A stretch of DNA of 64,000 bases from Halobiforma nitratireducens JCM 10879 (GTDB lineage: Archaea; Halobacteriota; Halobacteria; Halobacteriales; Natrialbaceae). A program made the translations under genes and the position numbers. Under the pieces are notes generated by a model. It saw only the letters and a list, made by a program, of their open reading frames with translations. It made no database searches and was not told the DNA's origin. Below are positions 1-8,270 of the stretch, one piece after another (within the stretch, counting starts at the first letter, position 1; the number at the start of each line of letters is the position of its first letter). The DNA is taken from the NCBI RefSeq assembly GCF_000337895.1, contig NZ_AOMA01000049.1, forward strand, positions 1 to 64,000, in the 5' to 3' direction.

Positions 1-612
1 GGCATCGATCAGATCGCCGTACTCTTCGCGTTCGATCTCGGCTTGCGACGGATCGGTTCCGATCAGCTCGAACGCGTCGATCAGCGCTTTGACGACGAGC
101 ATTCCGTCGTTGACGCCCTCGCCAGTGTCGGCGATCGCGAGCCGTGCGAGGTAGGCGTCGTGGCCGTCGTTGGTCGGCGGCTCGAGGTCGCCGACGACTG
201 CATCGATCTCGGTTTCGGTCGGTGAACGGAGGCCGACCGGCTCGTCGAGGTGATCGCGGAGCGCTTCGATCCGGTCGGTCGGGTCCGTCTCGACCTCGCC
301 GTACCGGTCGACCTCCCGGACCATCGTCTCGAGTTCGTCGACGGCGTCGAAGATCGCGTCCATCAACTCCGCCGAGACCTCGAGATCGCCGCCACGGACG
401 GCGTCGAGCACGTCCTCGATCGCGTGGGCGAGGTCGCTTGCCGATTCGAGGCCGGCCGCGCCGCAGTTGCCCTTGAGCGTGTGGGCGATCCGGAAGATGT
501 TCTCCATGGCCTCTTCGTCGTCCGGGTGCCGCTCGAGCGTCAGCAACGCGTTGTTCAGTTCCGTGATTCGGTCCTGACTTTCCCGGACGAAGTCGGGCCA
601 GTACTCAGTCAT
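1..612 (-). CDS. cheA: Chemotaxis histidine kinase CheA, N-terminal part (runs off the left edge)
   Basis: Only the first 204 codons are present; the rest lies beyond position 1. The product begins MTEYWPDFVRE and carries the P1 histidine phosphotransfer domain, with the phospho-acceptor His in AHTLKGNCGAAG (about residue 43). An Asp/Glu-rich linker and the start of the P2 region follow. CheA autophosphorylates in response to chemoreceptor state and passes phosphate to CheY and CheB. The ATG at 612 overlaps the 3' end of cheB (stop at 605) by 8 nt, which indicates translational coupling in a cheY-cheB-cheA operon. The identification is firm, from the Hpt motif and the operon context. Confidence 0.93.
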   Translation of the reverse strand, partial: MTEYWPDFVRESQDRITELNNALLTLERHPDDEEAMENIFRIAHTLKGNCGAAGLESASDLAHAIEDVLDAVRGGDLEVSAELMDAIFDAVDELETMVREVDRYGEVETDPTDRIEALRDHLDEPVGLRSPTETEIDAVVGDLEPPTNDGHDAYLARLAIADTGEGVNDGMLVVKALIDAFELIGTDPSQAEIEREEYGDLIDA

Positions 613-1894
613 CGGTCTCACCTCTGGAATCGGAATCGGAATCGGAATCCGCCCGTTCCTGATCGTCGACCGTACAGGCCGCAACGATCCCATCGACGAT
701 CTCCGCGGGGGGAGCGATCTCCTCGACGCAACCCGTTTTTATCGCCTGACAGGGGATGCCAAAGACGGGACTCGTCGCCTCGTCCTGTGCGATCGTGTAC
801 CCGCCGGCCGCCTCGAGCGCTTCGACGCCGGCCGCGCCGTCACGGCCCATCCCGGAGAGGACGACGCCACAGAGCGGCTCCGAAACGCGGTTCGCGACGC
901 TTTCCATGGTCACGTCGATCGACGGCCGAGCACCGTGGACGCGCTCGCCGTTCTCGAGAGCGAGGCCGATCGATTGGCTCGTCTCTCCGGTCACCGTCAG
1001 GTGCGCGTCGCCAGGTGCGACGACGGCTTCGCCGGGTCCGATCCGTCCCCCATCGGCGGCTTCGGAGACCGTGTACTCCCCGACGGTGTCGAGTCGATCG
1101 GCAAAGCGGCTGGTAAACGCCGCGGGCATGTGTTGAACGACGAGGACTCGCGCCTCGAGGGCTGCCGGCAGACGCTCGAACAGCTGTTCGACGATGCGTG
1201 GCCCACCCGTGGAGGCACCGACGACGACGGTCGGCGTCCCCGCCAGCTGGCCGGTGACGTCCACCGGCCCGGACTCCGCGACACTCGAGTCGTCTGTGGG
1301 GCCGAGTGCCCAGCTTGGGGTCGAGACGTCGCCGTCACCGGACATCGATGCGGGGTCGGAAGCCTGTGTGGCGTCGCGATCGGCGGCGAGTGGGGCTCCG
1401 CCCGCACCTGCCGCTGCACGGTCGGCAGAGCTCGAACGGGACGCCGTCGCAGTGGCGGTCGCCCGCGCGGTCGCCGTCGTTTTGGCGACCGCAAGCGACG
1501 AGACGTCGGCGTTTGCGAGTTCGGTCACCTTCTCGACGACCTCGGTCGCGAGGTGGCCAACGTTTCGCGACCCCGATCCGTCGGGCTTCCGGAGGAAGTC
1601 GATGGCACCGCTGTCCAGCGCCTCGAAGGTCGCTCGGGCCCCCTCTTCCGTGTACGCACTCAGCATGAGAATGGGGACCGGGTCCGCCGCCATGATGCGT
1701 TCGACTGCCTCGATGCCGTCCATTTCGGGCATCTCGACGTCCATCGTGACGACGTCCGGTTCGAACGAATCGACCGCCTCGAGTGCGTCCCGTCCGTTCG
1801 TCGCGGTTTCGACTTCGTAGCCGGCGTCGGCGAGCGCGTTGCCGATGACTGTTCGCATGAACTGCGAGTCGTCGACAACGAGTGCACGCGTCAT
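605..1894 (-). CDS. cheB: Chemotaxis response regulator protein-glutamate methylesterase CheB
   Basis: The protein has 429 residues. It removes methyl groups from chemoreceptor glutamates during adaptation and is activated by phosphorylation from CheA. The N-terminal receiver domain (about 1-120) starts MTRALVVDDSQFMRTV, with the acceptor Asp in VVTMDVEMPEMDG. A long Ala/Ser/Asp linker (about 125-225) leads to the methylesterase domain, with the Ser motif GASTGGP, the His in VQHMPAAF and the Asp in GMGRDGAAG. The start at 1894 was chosen because its ATG overlaps the cheY stop (ATGA) and the receiver domain begins at once. An in-frame extension further upstream would add a basic, non-conserved leader that overlaps cheY. 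Confidence 0.95.
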   Translation of the reverse strand: MTRALVVDDSQFMRTVIGNALADAGYEVETATNGRDALEAVDSFEPDVVTMDVEMPEMDGIEAVERIMAADPVPILMLSAYTEEGARATFEALDSGAIDFLRKPDGSGSRNVGHLATEVVEKVTELANADVSSLAVAKTTATARATATATASRSSSADRAAAGAGGAPLAADRDATQASDPASMSGDGDVSTPSWALGPTDDSSVAESGPVDVTGQLAGTPTVVVGASTGGPRIVEQLFERLPAALEARVLVVQHMPAAFTSRFADRLDTVGEYTVSEAADGGRIGPGEAVVAPGDAHLTVTGETSQSIGLALENGERVHGARPSIDVTMESVANRVSEPLCGVVLSGMGRDGAAGVEALEAAGGYTIAQDEATSPVFGIPCQAIKTGCVEEIAPPAEIVDGIVAACTVDDQERADSDSDSDSRGETDD

Positions 1895-2253
1895 GCCGCG
1901 ACGACGTCCGTAAGCGCCTTTCTGACGCTCGGTTCTTCGAACGGCTTCGTCACGTAGCCGTCCGCGCCGGCCTTGACGGCCAGTTTCATTTTCTCTCGCT
2001 GTCCGACGCTCGTACACATGATGACTCGCGCGTCCGGATCGATCTTCTTGATCGCCGCCGTCGCCTTGATGCCGTTACACTTCGGCATCACGATGTCCAT
2101 CATGACGATATCGGGTTCGTGTTCCTTGTACAGTTTGACCGCTTCGGCACCGTTGGACGCCTCGCCGAGAATGCGGTAATCCTCTTCGAGTATCTGTCGC
2201 AGTAGATTCCGCATAAAATGTGAGTCGTCCACGATGAGCACCCCTGTCGACAT
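1891..2253 (-). CDS. cheY: Chemotaxis response regulator CheY
   Basis: This is a 120-residue single receiver domain of the usual CheY length. The Asp pair is in LIVDDSHFM, the phosphorylatable Asp is in IVMMDIVMPKC (about residue 53), the conserved Thr/Ser is in MCTSVGQ and the Lys is in VTKPFEEP. In haloarchaea, phosphorylated CheY acts on the archaellum motor through CheF adaptors; none is visible here. It is the first gene of the cheY-cheB-cheA group, with a 4-nt overlap into cheB. The 130-nt space upstream to cheW holds an AT-rich stretch near 2275-2300 that could carry its promoter. Confidence 0.96.
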   Translation of the reverse strand: MSTGVLIVDDSHFMRNLLRQILEEDYRILGEASNGAEAVKLYKEHEPDIVMMDIVMPKCNGIKATAAIKKIDPDARVIMCTSVGQREKMKLAVKAGADGYVTKPFEEPSVRKALTDVVAA

Positions 2254-2386
2254 TCAGTAGTACACCAAATTTCTGTAGATATACGATTACCATAAATGCT
2301 GTCTCTCCATTATCAGACGTGATAAGGTTCTTTACCGGGACCGTGGGTCGTACGGTTGACGGTACCACGAACGTCACCGAGCGGGC

Positions 2387-3226
2387 TTAGCTGTGCTCGG
2401 TGTCGAAACTGCGCTGGGCCTCGACTCGGTGGCCCGAGGCTGTCAAGAACTTCTCCACATCGATCAACGGAATTCCCTCGATGACGATCCGTTCGGTCGC
2501 CGCGTCGTTCGGCGAGAATCCCTGACTCGAGGTCGTGGAGTCGTCGTCGAAGTCGGTCGTCGCGGCGTCCGATTCGCCGTCGTCCTCGAGTTCGAACGAT
2601 TCGACGACGGGCTCGTCGTCGTCCGGGTCGCCCGTCGTGCCGTCCAGGAGGGAATCGGAACCGTCATCGCTCTCGTCGACCGGTTCTGGACTGACGACCT
2701 GCTCGTCCAGCCGCCGTCGTGGTCGTCGCTCCAGTTCCAGAAGCGTGTCGACCAACGGATGCTCGAGAACGTCGCCGGAGAGTTCGGAGTCGGCGACGCT
2801 GTCTTGGTCGTGGAGGTTCGACTCCGGGACGGGTTCGACACGGAGGACCTCGTCGACTCTGATCGCCGCCGCCTGCTGCTCCGCGGACCGTTCGAAGACG
2901 AGCAGCTTCTCGCCGTCGGGATCACACTCCGCCGGCGGGAAGTGGACCGACGGGTCGATTACTGCGGTGATCTCGCCACGGAGGTCGACGACGCCTTCGA
3001 TGGCGTCTGCGGCCCGCGGAACCGGCGTCACGTCCTCTTGCAGGTCGGTCGTCGTACGAACGTCGTCGACCGGGATACCGAACCGGTAGTCGCCGAGCCG
3101 GAACAGGACGGCTCGAATCTCCTCTTCGGAGTCGCGTTCGCCGTCCGAATCGGCCGTTCGGTTCCGCCCGGACCCGGGACCGTCGGCCCCGTCGATACCG
3201 AGAAGGTTGTCAGGTAGCTCCGCCAT
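2387..3226 (-). CDS. cheW: CheW-domain coupling protein with an acidic insertion
   Basis: At 279 aa it is well above the usual 150 or so for CheW. Residues 36-165 are a recognisable CheW SH3-like fold (AVLFRLGDYRFGIPVDDV, GVVDLRGEITAVIDPS, LLVFERS). The final CheW strand, IEGIPLIDVEKFL, appears only near residue 255. Between them lie about 85 residues rich in Asp, Glu, Ser and Thr. CheW links chemoreceptors to CheA at the membrane array. It is co-oriented with cheY-cheB-cheA, 133 nt away. The CheW call is firm. The insertion may be a flexible linker inside the domain. Confidence 0.9.
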   Translation of the reverse strand: MAELPDNLLGIDGADGPGSGRNRTADSDGERDSEEEIRAVLFRLGDYRFGIPVDDVRTTTDLQEDVTPVPRAADAIEGVVDLRGEITAVIDPSVHFPPAECDPDGEKLLVFERSAEQQAAAIRVDEVLRVEPVPESNLHDQDSVADSELSGDVLEHPLVDTLLELERRPRRRLDEQVVSPEPVDESDDGSDSLLDGTTGDPDDDEPVVESFELEDDGESDAATTDFDDDSTTSSQGFSPNDAATERIVIEGIPLIDVEKFLTASGHRVEAQRSFDTEHS

Positions 3227-3363
3227 TGCTTTCGTTGGAGTATCCGAGCCCAGCGATAAAAACGTTGACCGCCGATCGACGGTACTCGTTCCCGAAGCTC
3301 CTCACGGATCGCGCCCTCGAGAACGCCACGAGTGACCGCCCACGGAACCAGTACGGGAACCCA

Positions 3364-3380
3364 ACTCTTATCTTCGGAAT
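3364..3380 (+). promoter_or_regulatory. Putative TATA element of the divergent CheW gene
   Basis: The AT-rich box ACTCTTATCTTCGG lies about 25-30 nt upstream of the ATG at 3399. That spacing fits a near-leaderless haloarchaeal transcript. Confidence 0.4.
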
Positions 3381-3398
3381 TCGCTTACCCACGGCAGA

Positions 3399-3944
3399 AT
3401 GCCATCGCCCTCCGATGTCGACGACACCCCGTCCAGCTCCGGCCGGAAACCGCGGGCTGAACCGGAGTCGGAATCGTGCTCCGGCTCGGACTCGAGTGAC
3501 GGTTCGGACCCGAAATCCCTGCCCGAGCGGCTCCAGATTCTCACCTTCACTCTCGGCGACGAGCGATACTGCGTTCGAACCGACGCCGTCGCGACCGTCC
3601 TCGGCGTTTCCGACGCAGCGCCGATCGTCCGCGCCGACGACCCGTGGAACGCCGCCTCCATCTCCGTCGACGGGGAACGCGTCCGCGTCGTCCATCTTGC
3701 ACGGGTCTTTGCCACGTCGTCGGCGAGTGATACTCCGCCGACCGATCCGAAGTTGCTCGTCCTCGGCCACACCGACGGGGACGGCCGCTACTACGGCTGG
3801 CTCGTCGACCGCGTTGGCACTACCGAGACCGTCACACGTGATGCACTCGAGCCGACCCGAGTGACGACCAGCCACGTCGAAGGACGGTTCGTCTTCGAGG
3901 ACGGCGACGCGATTCTGGTCGACGAGCGGGTGATGCTGGGCTGA
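3399..3944 (+). CDS. Second CheW-like protein
   Basis: This 181-residue protein has an acidic, Ser-rich N-terminal tail (1-42) followed by a CheW-type domain: LQILTFTLGDERYCVRTDAV, then VRVVHLARVF, LLVLGHTDGDGRYYGWLVD and the closing strand AILVDERVML. It is transcribed away from the main che genes, with its own putative promoter. Its role is inferred to be an alternative CheA-receptor adaptor or a phosphate-independent scaffold. Sequence conservation is weaker than in the neighbouring cheW, so a divergent CheW-fold protein of other function is possible. Confidence 0.8.
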   Translation: MPSPSDVDDTPSSSGRKPRAEPESESCSGSDSSDGSDPKSLPERLQILTFTLGDERYCVRTDAVATVLGVSDAAPIVRADDPWNAASISVDGERVRVVHLARVFATSSASDTPPTDPKLLVLGHTDGDGRYYGWLVDRVGTTETVTRDALEPTRVTTSHVEGRFVFEDGDAILVDERVMLG

Positions 3945-4060
3945 ATGGGGTTGCGAGAGTGCCAGAGTACCAGACGTAGCGATCAATCGAAACCGACCCA
4001 ACCGCCCCGCCATCGATCGAAACCAACGAACCGAACGGCGCTTTCCCTACCGATCGTCGG

Positions 4061-4834
4061 CTATCTGAGCCCCGGCGGCGGCCCGTCGTCCGAATCGTCC
4101 TCGAGTTCGACATCGAGGCCCATCTCCTCGCGTTGTTCCCGGAGCCGCTTGACCTGGAGGTAGTAGTAGCCGATCCCGACGCCACCGAGCAACACGACTG
4201 CCCCGATCAGCCCGGTAAACAGCGTGATGTCCCGCGGCAGGAAGAACCGCAGTGCGACCGTGCTGTCGGCGTGTTCCCAGGTGAGATGCTCCCGGTCATC
4301 GACGATATCGCGCTCGTATCCGCTCGGATTGACATCGCCGAACAGGAAGTTCGACGTGCGGTATCCCTCGGGCAGGATCACCTCGTAGGACCCCTCCGTG
4401 AACGCGGGCAGACGGAAGGTCCGACTCCCGGACCCGCCCGAGAACGCGAGGGTTCCGTTTCCGTCCGGAACGGTGATTTCGGTACTCGAGCGGCCCTGGT
4501 CGACCTCGAGTTCAGAGCCGGTCAGTTCGGTGCCGTTTGGGTGCCAGTACCGGACGCCGTGGACATCGAGTGCCCGGTCGCGGTAGAACGACGACCGGTA
4601 GAGGGACAGTTCGTCGGTTTCGTTCAGATCGTAGACCGCGCGGAACTCGCCGCTCGTGATCAGTCCAGCGTCGTCGATCGACATCGCGACGTCGGCGTCG
4701 CTGTCCCGGAGGTCGTCGTACTCGGCCTCGCGATCGAGTTCTTCGTCCGATATCCCCCCGAAGATAGCCGTACAGCCGGCTAATCCAACGAGCAGCGCGA
4801 CCGCGATGGCGGCAAGGAGGAGGCGTCGGTTCAT
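4061..4834 (-). CDS. Predicted membrane-anchored lipoprotein (DUF5803-like)
   Basis: The product has 257 residues and begins MNRRLLLAAIAVALLVGLAG followed by Cys, a classic lipobox with the lipidated Cys near residue 21. The middle is an extracytoplasmic beta-rich region. A C-terminal transmembrane helix (about 205-228, LFTGLIGAVVLLGGVGIGYY) is followed by a charged cytoplasmic tail. The start at 4834 was preferred because it puts the signal peptide first; an upstream in-frame Met would bury it. The gene lies 94 nt downstream of the DUF2110 gene, so it may be the last member of a tfe operon. The function is unknown, and the family name is from memory. Confidence 0.75.
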   Translation of the reverse strand: MNRRLLLAAIAVALLVGLAGCTAIFGGISDEELDREAEYDDLRDSDADVAMSIDDAGLITSGEFRAVYDLNETDELSLYRSSFYRDRALDVHGVRYWHPNGTELTGSELEVDQGRSSTEITVPDGNGTLAFSGGSGSRTFRLPAFTEGSYEVILPEGYRTSNFLFGDVNPSGYERDIVDDREHLTWEHADSTVALRFFLPRDITLFTGLIGAVVLLGGVGIGYYYLQVKRLREQREEMGLDVELEDDSDDGPPPGLR

Positions 4835-4928
4835 GCGTGTGGAGACGAGATAGGCGTCTGCATCGGATTGAATGTCGGTTCGAAGGTCACGTCGTATCGG
4901 ATCGTATCGTATCGTGTCGAAGCTGCTT

Positions 4929-5600
4929 CTACGGCACCACACAGCGCAACTCCGCGGGAAGGTACTCCCCCACGCTCGCTAGCAGCCCCGGCGGGTCGGT
5001 ATCTTCGGTACAGATCACGCTCTGCTCGAGCAGTCCCAGTCGCTCGACGGTGACGTAGTCCTGGGCGTGGCCAGCACGGTTCAGCGTCGCCCGCACTTCG
5101 GCACGGGTGGCACTGTTGACGTTGAGCCGCCCCTCGCCGCGGGTCCACTCGTAGAGTCGGTCGCGCTCCTCGTCGGCCAGCCGGGACGGTCCGTCCTCCG
5201 CGTAGACGAACTGCAGTGGCATGTGCTGGACGAGCCCGTACCGCTCGCGGAGCTGGGTCGGGTCACCCGGCCCCAGACCGAGTTCGTCGGCGGGAATTCG
5301 GACTTCCTCGCCGGCATCGAGTACGACCCCCTCGTCGTCCCAGGACTCGAGGGTACCGATGGCGGTGTCGCCGTCCTCGAGGTCGGGGACGATCTCGCCG
5401 AACTCCTCGCGGAGGACGTTGCGAGCGACGGGCGCGTCCTCGCCCTCGATCGTCACGGAGGGAAAGTCGTCGTGGCGGACGCCGAGTTCGTACTCGACGG
5501 CTAACTCGCCGATCTCGTTGTCGACGAGCGAGCGCAGCGAATCCAGCGCTCGCTCGCGTGCATCGCCCTCGACGTAGAGTTTGGTTGCGAGTACGACCAT
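4929..5600 (-). CDS. DUF2110 family protein
   Basis: This is a 223-residue soluble protein beginning MVVLATKLYVEGDARERALD. It matches my recollection of the archaeal DUF2110 family, which often follows tfe. A helix-hairpin-like stretch, NVNSATRAEVRATLNRAGHA, occurs near residues 157-176 and suggests nucleic-acid contact. The ATG overlaps the tfe stop by one base (TGATG), so it is probably translationally coupled to TFE. No catalytic motif is seen. A link to transcription or RNA is inference from context. Confidence 0.8.
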   Translation of the reverse strand: MVVLATKLYVEGDARERALDSLRSLVDNEIGELAVEYELGVRHDDFPSVTIEGEDAPVARNVLREEFGEIVPDLEDGDTAIGTLESWDDEGVVLDAGEEVRIPADELGLGPGDPTQLRERYGLVQHMPLQFVYAEDGPSRLADEERDRLYEWTRGEGRLNVNSATRAEVRATLNRAGHAQDYVTVERLGLLEQSVICTEDTDPPGLLASVGEYLPAELRCVVP

Positions 5601-6139
5601 CAGGCTCCAGCGTCCGTGGGTTCGGTTTCGATGTTGAGTTCGTCCTCCAGCGTATCGAGGCGGTCGTCCATCGCGTCGATCAGCCGATCGTTGTCCATCG
5701 ATTCGACCGGCGATCCACATTCGGGACACTCGAAGCCGTAGTCCATAGCCTCGCCGAACTCGAAGCGGATCGAGCAGATCTCACAGAGGTAAAACTCGTG
5801 GTTGCGTTCGTACTCCCGGCGCTGTTCTAAAGCGTCGTGGAGTCGGTGCATCTCCGCTTCGAGGTTCTCCGGGATGTTGTCGTACTCGAACGTCCAGAGG
5901 TACGTCAGCCAACCGGAGTCCTCGTCGCGCAGCCGCCGGTAGCTGGCGAGGTCGTTCTCGTACAGGATAAACAGCGCCCGGCGAACGTCGTTCAACTCGA
6001 GATCCAGTTCCTCCGCGAGTTCCTCGTCGGTCACTTCCCCGTCCGGCGGCGCGGCCGCGACGGGCATCCCTTTGGGACCGACCAGCTCGTGTAGGTACTT
6101 TTGGACGACCGGGTCCTCGAGCAGGTCCTCAAAAGCCAT
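5600..6139 (-). CDS. tfe: Transcription initiation factor E, alpha subunit (TFE)
   Basis: This 179-residue protein is the archaeal homologue of TFIIE-alpha. It helps open promoters and stabilises the RNA polymerase clamp. The N-terminal winged helix (about 1-90) starts MAFEDLLEDPVVQKYLHELV. It is followed by a coiled segment (LEAEMHRLHDALEQRREYER) and a zinc ribbon with two CxxC pairs, CEIC and CPEC (about residues 121-144). The length is typical. It is first of the tfe-DUF2110-lipoprotein group, and the ATG is followed directly by the conserved domain. Confidence 0.97.
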   Translation of the reverse strand: MAFEDLLEDPVVQKYLHELVGPKGMPVAAAPPDGEVTDEELAEELDLELNDVRRALFILYENDLASYRRLRDEDSGWLTYLWTFEYDNIPENLEAEMHRLHDALEQRREYERNHEFYLCEICSIRFEFGEAMDYGFECPECGSPVESMDNDRLIDAMDDRLDTLEDELNIETEPTDAGA

Positions 6140-6282
6140 TACCTATGCGTAACGCCATGTCGCCATTAAGTCTTTTGAGGGACGATTCTCGGTTTTCGTC
6201 TCCCGTCGCCGGTCGCCGTCGGTCGGCGGTGCAGTGAGCGACATCGACGAGCCCGCCGAGTCGCCGTCGACCGTGTGCGCAG

Positions 6283-6540
6283 CTATTCGTCTCTCTCCGC
6301 GTTCTCGACTTCCCAGTTGACCGAAACCGTCAGCTCTTCTCGGTCTCCACCGAGCATGGGTGATCGCTCTTCGACCTCCACGGCGTACTCGAGTGCCGTG
6401 CTCGGCTGGAGTGTGAGGGTCTTATTTCCGATCCGTACGTCCGCGGGGCCGTTTCCACGGAGTTCGCGTGCGATCTCCTGTAACAGGTCGGCCGCTTCGT
6501 CGCGCGACAGTTCCTCCTCGTGAGTCGTCGTTTCGGCCAT
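6283..6540 (-). CDS. Amphi-Trp domain-containing small protein
   Basis: The protein has 85 residues. The pattern of an N-terminal helix (EEELSRDEAADLLQEIAREL), two short strands (DVRIGNKTLTLQPS, LEYAVEVEER) and a C-terminal VSVNWEVE matches the small amphi-Trp domain family common in haloarchaea. The function is unknown. The conserved Trp sits in the last strand. It lies 73 nt downstream of trm56 on the same strand and may share its transcript. Confidence 0.82.
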   Translation of the reverse strand: MAETTTHEEELSRDEAADLLQEIARELRGNGPADVRIGNKTLTLQPSTALEYAVEVEERSPMLGGDREELTVSVNWEVENAERDE

Positions 6541-6613
6541 ACCACACGGCCACCGGCCAGCCCCAAATAGGCTGCCCGGGAACTGTCAGGTCACCGTGGG
6601 TCCGGTCGTCGAC

Positions 6614-7351
6614 TCATTGATTACGTTCCTCGGTATCCGCATCCGTATCCATATCCGCATCCGTATCAGTCTCCTCCTCTTTACCCTCACCCGTCGGCTC
6701 GACACGCTTTCCCGTCTCCATCGGGATCACCCGTCGCTTTGCCTCCTCCCAGTCGGCCTCGAGTTCTCGTCCCTCGAACAGACGGTCGAGAAAGACCGCC
6801 AGGCCGGCCACCTCGGAGTGGGGCTGGTTCGTGACGCCGACGTTCCAGTCGGCCCGCTCGTAGACGTCGAACGAGACCTTTTCGGAGCCGACGACGAGCA
6901 ACAGCGGCTCGCCAGCCGTGTCGTAGGCATCTCGGATTTCGGATTCCACGTCCTGGACCCGCTCGCCGTACATCGTCAGGTGAACGACCCGGCCCTCCCA
7001 GTTTCGGATGACGGCCGTCGGCGAATCCGTAAGCTCGACCTCGAAGGGGCCGCCGAACCGATCCGTGATGTCCGTGACCGTCTCGAGCGACTGGCCGGCG
7101 TTGTCCGGGAAGAGCACGCGATCGGCACCCAGCGCCCGTGCGGTCAGGCCGACGTGCGTCGTCATCCGGTCGTCCCGGCCGGGACGGTGGCCGAGCCGGA
7201 GGACGGCGACTTCTGGGTCGGCGTCGGGGTGAGGACGTGACCCTGGACGGGAGCCGGAAGCGTGGCCGGCGGTTGCTTCGTTGCCGGTGTCGGCCGCGTC
7301 AGTCGCGTCAGTCCCGTCGGTCCCGTCGGTCCCGTCGGATTCGTCGTCCAT
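6614..7351 (-). CDS. trm56: tRNA (cytidine(56)-2'-O)-methyltransferase (aTrm56)
   Basis: This 245-residue SPOUT-class enzyme methylates the 2'-OH of C56 in the T-loop of archaeal tRNAs. The family core runs from about residue 46 to 210: EVAVLRLGHRPGRDDRMTTH, VGLTARALGADRVL, the SAM-knot segment LLLVVGSEKVSFDVYERADW and NVGVTNQPHSEVAGLAVFLD. The first 45 residues and the last 30 are Asp/Thr/Glu low-complexity tails. The N-terminal GTDGTDGTDATDAA tract comes from a 9-nt repeat near 7290-7330, so the true start could lie downstream of it. The protein is longer than typical members because of these tails. Confidence 0.93.
   Translation of the reverse strand: MDDESDGTDGTDGTDATDAADTGNEATAGHASGSRPGSRPHPDADPEVAVLRLGHRPGRDDRMTTHVGLTARALGADRVLFPDNAGQSLETVTDITDRFGGPFEVELTDSPTAVIRNWEGRVVHLTMYGERVQDVESEIRDAYDTAGEPLLLVVGSEKVSFDVYERADWNVGVTNQPHSEVAGLAVFLDRLFEGRELEADWEEAKRRVIPMETGKRVEPTGEGKEEETDTDADMDTDADTEERNQ
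7284..7341. repeat. 9-nt imperfect tandem repeat inside trm56
   Basis: Units close to gtcccgtcg/gtcagtcgc encode the Gly-Thr-Asp tract at the N-terminus of aTrm56. The copy number may vary by slippage. Confidence 0.6.
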
Positions 7352-7459
7352 ACCCCAACGCAGTCCCGGGACGCGTTAGGGGGTTTCGTTTCGCTCGATA
7401 CTGCCGCAGGCCCACGGGGGTCGACAGGCTTTTTTCACCTCCCTGTGGAACTACTTGCC

Positions 7460-7501
7460 ATGGTCGCGATAGCCGTCGGCGGAGGTGCGACACGGCGATG
7501 A
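7460..7501 (+). CDS. 13-codon upstream mini-ORF
   Basis: ATG at 7460 opens a 13-residue frame (MVAIAVGGGATRR). Its TGA (7499-7501) overlaps the ATG of the next gene (7498) as ATGA. A T-rich box, GGCTTTTTTCAC, at about 7428-7439 lies some 25 nt upstream. On a leaderless transcript this would be the first start codon. It could serve translational coupling rather than make a stable peptide. The evidence is sequence arrangement only. Confidence 0.3.
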   Translation: MVAIAVGGGATRR

Positions 7502-7716
7502 CCGGCGTCCGCGAGTGGATTCGAACGGCACGAGAGGAGCGGTGGGGCTTGCTCGTCGACCTCGTGTTCGCGGTCGTGTGGGTGACGATGGTCGACGTAC
7601 TCTTCCGAATTCTCGAGGGGCCAGACTTGGCGTACTACACGTTCATGCTCGCCGGAATCGTCGCTTACTTCGGGTTCTTTGCGAGCCTCGAGGCCGCACG
7701 ATCCGACCAGGAGTAG
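7498..7716 (+). CDS. Small two-helix membrane protein, function unknown
   Basis: The protein has 72 residues, beginning MTGVREWIRTAREERWGLLV. Two hydrophobic segments (LLVDLVFAVVWVTMVDVLF and YYTFMLAGIVAYFGFFASLE) form a helical hairpin with a short charged loop. It has no Cys and no recognised domain. The start was chosen at 7498 because the following codons form the amphipathic N-terminus; a mini-ORF overlaps the start. It is alone on the plus strand between trm56 and a usp gene. It looks like a conserved haloarchaeal protein, but I cannot name the family. Confidence 0.7.
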   Translation: MTGVREWIRTAREERWGLLVDLVFAVVWVTMVDVLFRILEGPDLAYYTFMLAGIVAYFGFFASLEAARSDQE

Positions 7717-7807
7717 CCACGCCTTCTCCGACCGGCCGTCTGCCGATCCGACTCGAGTTACACTGTGTGGGCGTCGTTCGTAACGACGGGAAAGAAACCG
7801 AGACGCG

Positions 7808-8266
7808 TTACTCCTCGTGAATGTCGACGACCAGCACCGGGACCCGCGTCGAGCGGAGGGTCCGTTCGGCGACGCTCCCCAGCAGTACTCGGCGGACGCC
7901 GCCGCGACCGGCCGACCCCATCACGATCATATCGATACCGTTCTCCTCCGCGTAGTCGGCGATCCGGTCGTGGGGGTTGCCGGCGACGATCGCTTCCGTG
8001 GCCTCGAGGCCGGCGTCGGCCGCCTGGTCGACGACGCTTCGGGTGGCGTTTTTAGCGCGTTGCTCGAGTTCCGGCAGGTCGCTCAGGTCGCCCTGTTTGA
8101 ACCGGTCGATCTGTTCGGTGCCGACGGCGACGTCCATCGCGTCGAGGTCGACGACGTACAGCGCGTGGATGTCGGCGTCGTATTTCGTCGCGAGGTCGAT
8201 CGCGTGGTCGATCGCGTTCTCGGCGACGTCGCTTCCGTCGGTCGGAACGAGGATGGTGTCGTACAT
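7808..8266 (-). CDS. Universal stress protein (UspA family)
   Basis: This 152-residue single Usp domain begins MYDTILVPTDGSDVAENAID. The ATP-binding signature is near the C-terminus (MGSAGRGGVRRVLLGSVAER), then PVLVVDIHEE. It lies 66 nt downstream of the SSS symporter gene on the same strand, the last gene of the acs-symporter group. Usp proteins beside haloarchaeal symporters are usually thought to tune transport or respond to energy state; that role here is inference. The 5' leader contains a 10-bp tandem repeat. Confidence 0.93.
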   Translation of the reverse strand: MYDTILVPTDGSDVAENAIDHAIDLATKYDADIHALYVVDLDAMDVAVGTEQIDRFKQGDLSDLPELEQRAKNATRSVVDQAADAGLEATEAIVAGNPHDRIADYAEENGIDMIVMGSAGRGGVRRVLLGSVAERTLRSTRVPVLVVDIHEE

Positions 8267-8270
8267 GAGT

